64,000 nucleotides of DNA. Origin: Archegozetes longisetosus (taxonomy: Eukaryota; Arthropoda; Arachnida; Sarcoptiformes; Trhypochthoniidae). The position numbers were made by a program, and so were the translations under genes. The stretch is taken from positions 6,290,220 through 6,354,219 of the forward strand of contig JAEMBT020000001.1 in NCBI GenBank assembly GCA_018873245.2. Reading direction: 5' to 3'. Positions 60,526-64,000 of this stretch are shown here, piece by piece. Under the pieces are notes generated by a model. It did not search any database. It was not told the origin of the DNA and was given only the letters and a program-made list of their open reading frames with translations. The stretch's first letter is position 1, and every line of letters starts with the position of its first letter.

Positions 60526-63189
60526 ATGTTTAAGAAACAGGAACCTAGCAGTAGTTCATCGACAGAGATCTATAATTATGAATCAGAACTTGAGAGACTA
60601 ATGAAAGATAAACTCCAACATTCAAGCGAGCGTTATGAAGAAGCTCTCCCACAGACATCTGCCCAAACTCCCACCTACTTAAGGAGATCACGGAGAATTC
60701 CAAAGCCCCGTAAACTCTTTGATCAGACACTCATTTCTTTACTTTTGTTATTTTACCTAATAATTCCAGCACTTTCATCGCTACAAAAGCTCAACCCTTT
60801 AGTCTGGCGGAAGTCTGAAAAACCCGTTATAACAGGAATCAATCGAGTATTAATTACAGTAAAGTATGAATCCCCATGTGTTGCCTTTTTAGAGCCTACA
60901 TTCATTCCTTACCGAAATAACGAACTAAAGGACTGGTGCGATAAACAATTCAAAACTGACTTCATCGAACCCCTTCGGAAGTTTTGCAAAAGTCCTTATC
61001 ATATGCCTAATGCAGAAGTTAAAATCAAGAGGCAAAAGCGTTTAGCATTACTTGCTATAGGTCTAATAGCTGTTATTGCTGTAGCAGTTACGACAACAGT
61101 CGGAGTTGCAGCGGCAGCACTAATACAAAGTGTTAAGAATAAGGCCCATATTGATAGACTAGAAGAGAGGCAACAAGAAATGCTTGAAAATCTCTCTAAA
61201 CTAGAAGACAACCAAATAAAGGTTAAGAAAATAATAAGCATGTTGCAAGCAGAAATCGAGGGAATAGGATATCAAGTAAAGGGAATCACTGAAACTCTAA
61301 AATTATTACAAAATCATCTACCATCATTTATGATTTATGTCTCACACCTAGCAGCTCGCTTAGCGCTAACTCACGATAAACTAACAGATATAGGTAGGAA
61401 ATGGAGAATGGGTACAGTTGATGAAAAGATTCTTGAGATATTCAATTTTAGTCTCCCTTGTACCCCCAACTGCGATTTAACTTTGGCCGAAACGAGAGAT
61501 TGTATGCTAAATGAGGAAAAACAAATCATAAGTATGATATTTGATATCAAAAACACACAGTCTAACACTTCTATCATGACAGCCGACCCATTTACTATTT
61601 ACTCGAGGAAAAACAACAGTTCAACCATATGTCCGATTCGTTACACCGGCCCACAAAGTGTTATATATGATCAAGAAACCGATTGCGTAATAATACTTCC
61701 CTCGACCCCCAATACTATTCAGAACCTTGTTGTTGTACCTAATTTTGATTCCTGTATACCTAAATTACCTCTTAATATCACTAAAAAGTATTGGAAAGCT
61801 AGCACATGTGAAGACATACACACAGTTACGGTCGAGGACATTGTTCAAATAAAACAAGTTGGGGATAATAATTATCTCTATTGCGATAGTTTCGAAATCA
61901 AGGTATATAACCGAACAATAGAATGCCCCCCATTCGTGTTTGCCTTACCAACAACAACTTCCTTTGATATTGGTAGTCTTCACTATGAAGCTAAACAAAC
62001 TCAAATTGAAAGTGAAACTCGCTTAACGGCACCCTTGTCACAAAGAATTAACTTCCATTTAATGCCGAATCTACACAACTTCGACTTTGAAAGCATAGGC
62101 GAGCAAGTGAACAAAGAGCTGAGTACCATGGATACTAACTTCAATACTATTAATAAGCTAGGAAAAGCGAGTTTAAGAACCTTAGACTATATACTATTTG
62201 GAGTTATAATCTGTATTTTGACCTTAAGCATAGTTTATTGTAACAGGAAAAGAATTACTAACTGTTGCAAGCCTAACAATGAAATAAAACACGAAGAAAT
62301 ACCTTTAGAAAGCACACCTAGCGAAGAGAAGCCTGAGGCCACTATAAATAAAAGCTACACAAAATCCAAGTTTTACAACCCTGAACAGACCATAATGCTG
62401 ACCACCATACTAGCTTTAACGCTACCCCCAACGTATGCTCATTTACAAGACGACATCATAACATTAAACTTTCATTATGATAGCCCGTGCTATCACTTAA
62501 TGAAAAGAAATTTCACTCTCCTAGAAATTTCCTGGTGCGCTCAGAAGTTTAATGAAACCTTTATTGAGCCAGTACAACAGTTTTGTAGGACCCCCTCTAA
62601 CGTATTCAATATTGATAGATTTTTGTTTCATCAAAAGAATAACAAAACAAGACGCGATTTGCACTTCTCAAGTTTAACTACAAGTCAAATAGTTCCTGTA
62701 CTAACTGTCGCTAATGAGTGGAAAAAATTCGATATGGCCTCTATGGCAGCCTCCTTTATGATGATAAAAAGTGCGATTACAAACATGGGAATAAAGTGGT
62801 TAAAGGGAGAACTAGATGAACTACTAGTTAATTCTCCATATATATCACTTAAACTACCTAAAAATAATGCTATTGAGAATTATGAACCTCAGTCGTGCTT
62901 TTTAGATATGAACTGTAAACACTTAAGACTAGAACTCAAAAGAAAGCGAGGAATAAATCCTGTATCAAAAATGACGGGCTGGAAAAACTCTGAAGACATT
63001 CTGATAATAGTTATAATAAGTTTAATTCTTGTAATATGCCTTATCTTCAGAAAATTGCGGGCTGTAATGAGACAGAGAAACTGGGCTTATAAACACGTTT
63101 TCATTTCAAGTAGAGCTCCCATATCGCTGAATGAAGAATCTCTCATAGAACCTCCACCTTATCCAGATACCGAACCAGTTCCAATATAA
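60526..63189 (+). CDS. env: Tandem double envelope glycoprotein (F-like unit plus truncated second unit)
   Basis: Membrane fusion/entry glycoprotein, probably made from a spliced RNA. Unit 1: cytosolic-type N-terminal leader (1-64), signal/hydrophobic segment (66-85), ectodomain with C118, C138, C154, a furin-like KIKRQKR (166-172) directly followed by a 27-residue Ala/Ile/Val-rich fusion-peptide-like stretch (173-199), a heptad region (204-265), a Cys-rich middle, TM (about 553-572) and a short tail. Unit 2 starts with a second signal-like segment (622-637) and repeats the N-terminal pattern: DSPCYH (C655), SWCAQKF (C671), FIEPVQQFC (C687), NKTRR (706-710), then a stretch resembling unit 1 residues 275-305 (IKSAITNMGIKWLKGELDE). 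It lacks the fusion peptide, the first heptad region and the C-terminal half, and ends with TM (824-841) and a tail containing PPPY (877-880). The overall fold class is that of errantivirus/baculovirus F proteins. The frame is intact. The doubling is unusual. Confidence 0.85.
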   Translation: MFKKQEPSSSSSTEIYNYESELERLMKDKLQHSSERYEEALPQTSAQTPTYLRRSRRIPKPRKLFDQTLISLLLLFYLIIPALSSLQKLNPLVWRKSEKPVITGINRVLITVKYESPCVAFLEPTFIPYRNNELKDWCDKQFKTDFIEPLRKFCKSPYHMPNAEVKIKRQKRLALLAIGLIAVIAVAVTTTVGVAAAALIQSVKNKAHIDRLEERQQEMLENLSKLEDNQIKVKKIISMLQAEIEGIGYQVKGITETLKLLQNHLPSFMIYVSHLAARLALTHDKLTDIGRKWRMGTVDEKILEIFNFSLPCTPNCDLTLAETRDCMLNEEKQIISMIFDIKNTQSNTSIMTADPFTIYSRKNNSSTICPIRYTGPQSVIYDQETDCVIILPSTPNTIQNLVVVPNFDSCIPKLPLNITKKYWKASTCEDIHTVTVEDIVQIKQVGDNNYLYCDSFEIKVYNRTIECPPFVFALPTTTSFDIGSLHYEAKQTQIESETRLTAPLSQRINFHLMPNLHNFDFESIGEQVNKELSTMDTNFNTINKLGKASLRTLDYILFGVIICILTLSIVYCNRKRITNCCKPNNEIKHEEIPLESTPSEEKPEATINKSYTKSKFYNPEQTIMLTTILALTLPPTYAHLQDDIITLNFHYDSPCYHLMKRNFTLLEISWCAQKFNETFIEPVQQFCRTPSNVFNIDRFLFHQKNNKTRRDLHFSSLTTSQIVPVLTVANEWKKFDMASMAASFMMIKSAITNMGIKWLKGELDELLVNSPYISLKLPKNNAIENYEPQSCFLDMNCKHLRLELKRKRGINPVSKMTGWKNSEDILIIVIISLILVICLIFRKLRAVMRQRNWAYKHVFISSRAPISLNEESLIEPPPYPDTEPVPI

Positions 63190-63902
63190 CGAGATCGAAT
63201 TATCAAACTATTCTTATGTAAATAATTTTCAGCTTAAAATACAACCCTTTTATCGCTCTTTAGCCACCTACTACCCTTCCAAAGAAAACAAAACATTTGC
63301 TCGCAATGCAAGCCCATAAAACTAAATACGTTAACAGACTGTCTTTATAGCCAAAAAAAACAAAATCAATACTTAATCATAATAAATTACTATTTGCTAA
63401 CAAATAATGCAAATAAAATGATCACAAGGTAAACAGTCCAATAACTACACGAATATCTTGCCTCAAATCCTGGAAAAGTTTAAACAACTTATTCCAAAAC
63501 ACTAAACCATTTATTGGGTTGTGTCTCTTTGCTTTGAGCGAGTCTTGAACAAATGTTACAAGACTCAGTTTTAAACAAATAGCTCAGAAAGAGTTCGGAT
63601 TTGTGAAGCAATAATAAAAAAAATATAGGACTCCACAATGTGATCCTTCATAACAAAAAATTATTACAAAAAAATAACAAATAAAATAAAATTATAAAAT
63701 AACCCAAAAAAAATTTTAGCAAAATAAAATTTATAATATAAAACGTATTTGCTAATAAGTTATAATACAAAAGAAACTCATATATGACTCTTATTCATAA
63801 CCCTTGAAAGTGTAAGTGGCGCCCTCTATCGAAACATTTCATAATTTCTAATTATAGTTGACCAACTATTTTTAATCAAACCTATTTTTGATCAGTTTAG
63901 AG
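63190..63902. other. Post-env noncoding sequence
   Basis: A-rich DNA (63600-63730 almost pure A/T). I find no polypurine tract followed by TGTCACAGGG and no match to the 5' LTR. GTGGCGCCCTCTATCG at about 63815 is a GC-richer motif of unknown meaning. Confidence 0.5.
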
Positions 63903-64000
63903 TCACCGCCCGCAAATTTCGACAATGTCTTTGAATTCTCCTCCCGATTCTCTGTTAAAACGATATATAATATGTTGAAATTCATCGAGTGTTTCTTGTA
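63903..64000 (-). other. Possible 3' end of a minus-strand coding exon
   Basis: On the minus strand a frame enters from the window edge and reads QETLDEFQHIIYRFNRES then GGEFKDIVEICGR before TGA (63903-63905). Composition is protein-like, but only about 31 residues are visible and no family is recognised. If real, the retroviral copy ends before this point and is missing its 3' LTR. Confidence 0.25.

Larger units (their letters stand above)
54450..64000 (+). mobile_element. Errantivirus-like endogenous retrovirus (Ty3/gypsy class), runs off window
   Basis: Order: 5' LTR, tRNA-Gln primer-binding site, leader, gag-protease, RT-RNase H-integrase, envelope. Pol and env are uninterrupted over 1339 and 887 codons, so the copy is young or constrained, whereas gag-protease has three frame breaks, all in the same direction. 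No second copy of the 5' LTR sequence appears between the env stop (63189) and 64000, so the 3' LTR is either beyond the window or lost. Confidence 0.85.

Noticed and set aside
1-64000. CRISPR arrays, rRNA or tRNA genes
   Set aside because: Looked for spaced direct repeats and for TTCGA-type T-loops with matching arms; none found. The tandem repeats present have no unique spacers, and the genome is eukaryotic.

Overview
This looks like a contig from an arthropod nuclear genome, most likely a mite or another chelicerate. It is AT-rich, with short GT-AG introns (some of 50-75 bases), a fast-evolving gustatory-receptor family in compact multi-exon genes, a complete Tousled-like kinase gene, and an assortment of decayed DNA transposons and LTR elements. 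Species cannot be fixed from the sequence alone.

Layout. 1-4.7 kb is a transposon graveyard: a long-TIR MITE (352-725), a second copy (3064-3363), an outer inverted repeat (199-277 / 1215-1298), an LTR-like block, a broken hAT-type transposase (1661-2980), and a BEL/Pao-like LTR plus gag remnant (3811-4329). 5.5-6.9 kb is an intact four-exon gustatory receptor, GR-A. 7.6-8.4 kb holds unrecognised degraded coding sequence. 9.2-38.8 kb is a roughly 29-kb gene-free block with short tandem repeats, many GA/CT tracts and one pogo-like MITE; a 5'UTR-like exon, a donor and a recursive-splice-like site near 10.7-11.7 kb suggest it may contain a very long intron. 38.8-44.1 kb is the eleven-exon Tlk gene (about 783 aa), whose exon joins I resolved in frame throughout, with a poly(A) signal at 44628. 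46.3-49.8 kb carries two Tc1/mariner-type relics and a foldback element built of about 15-base TTCGCCGAA units. 50.2-51.6 kb (minus) is GR-B, an inverted paralogue of GR-A. 52.5-54.2 kb (minus) is a third, broken copy.

From about 54.45 kb to the window end is a Ty3/gypsy-class, errantivirus-like endogenous retrovirus: a 5' LTR with a TATA box, an 18-base primer-binding site matching the 3' end of tRNA-Gln, a gag-protease region with frame breaks, an intact reverse transcriptase/RNase H/integrase frame, and an intact 887-aa envelope frame. The envelope is the most striking feature. It carries two related glycoproteins in tandem in one ORF: a full F-like fusion protein (furin-like site, hydrophobic fusion-peptide-like segment, heptad region, TM anchor), then a second signal peptide and a shorter homologous ectodomain lacking the furin-like site and fusion-peptide-like segment, ending in its own TM anchor and a PPPY-bearing tail. 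No 3' LTR was found before the window ends.

How they fit together: Tlk is the only conserved housekeeping gene. The receptor genes form a small dispersed family of which two members sit in an inverted segmental duplication of about 2 kb, 44 kb apart. The mobile elements lie mainly at the two flanks rather than in the 29-kb block upstream of Tlk.
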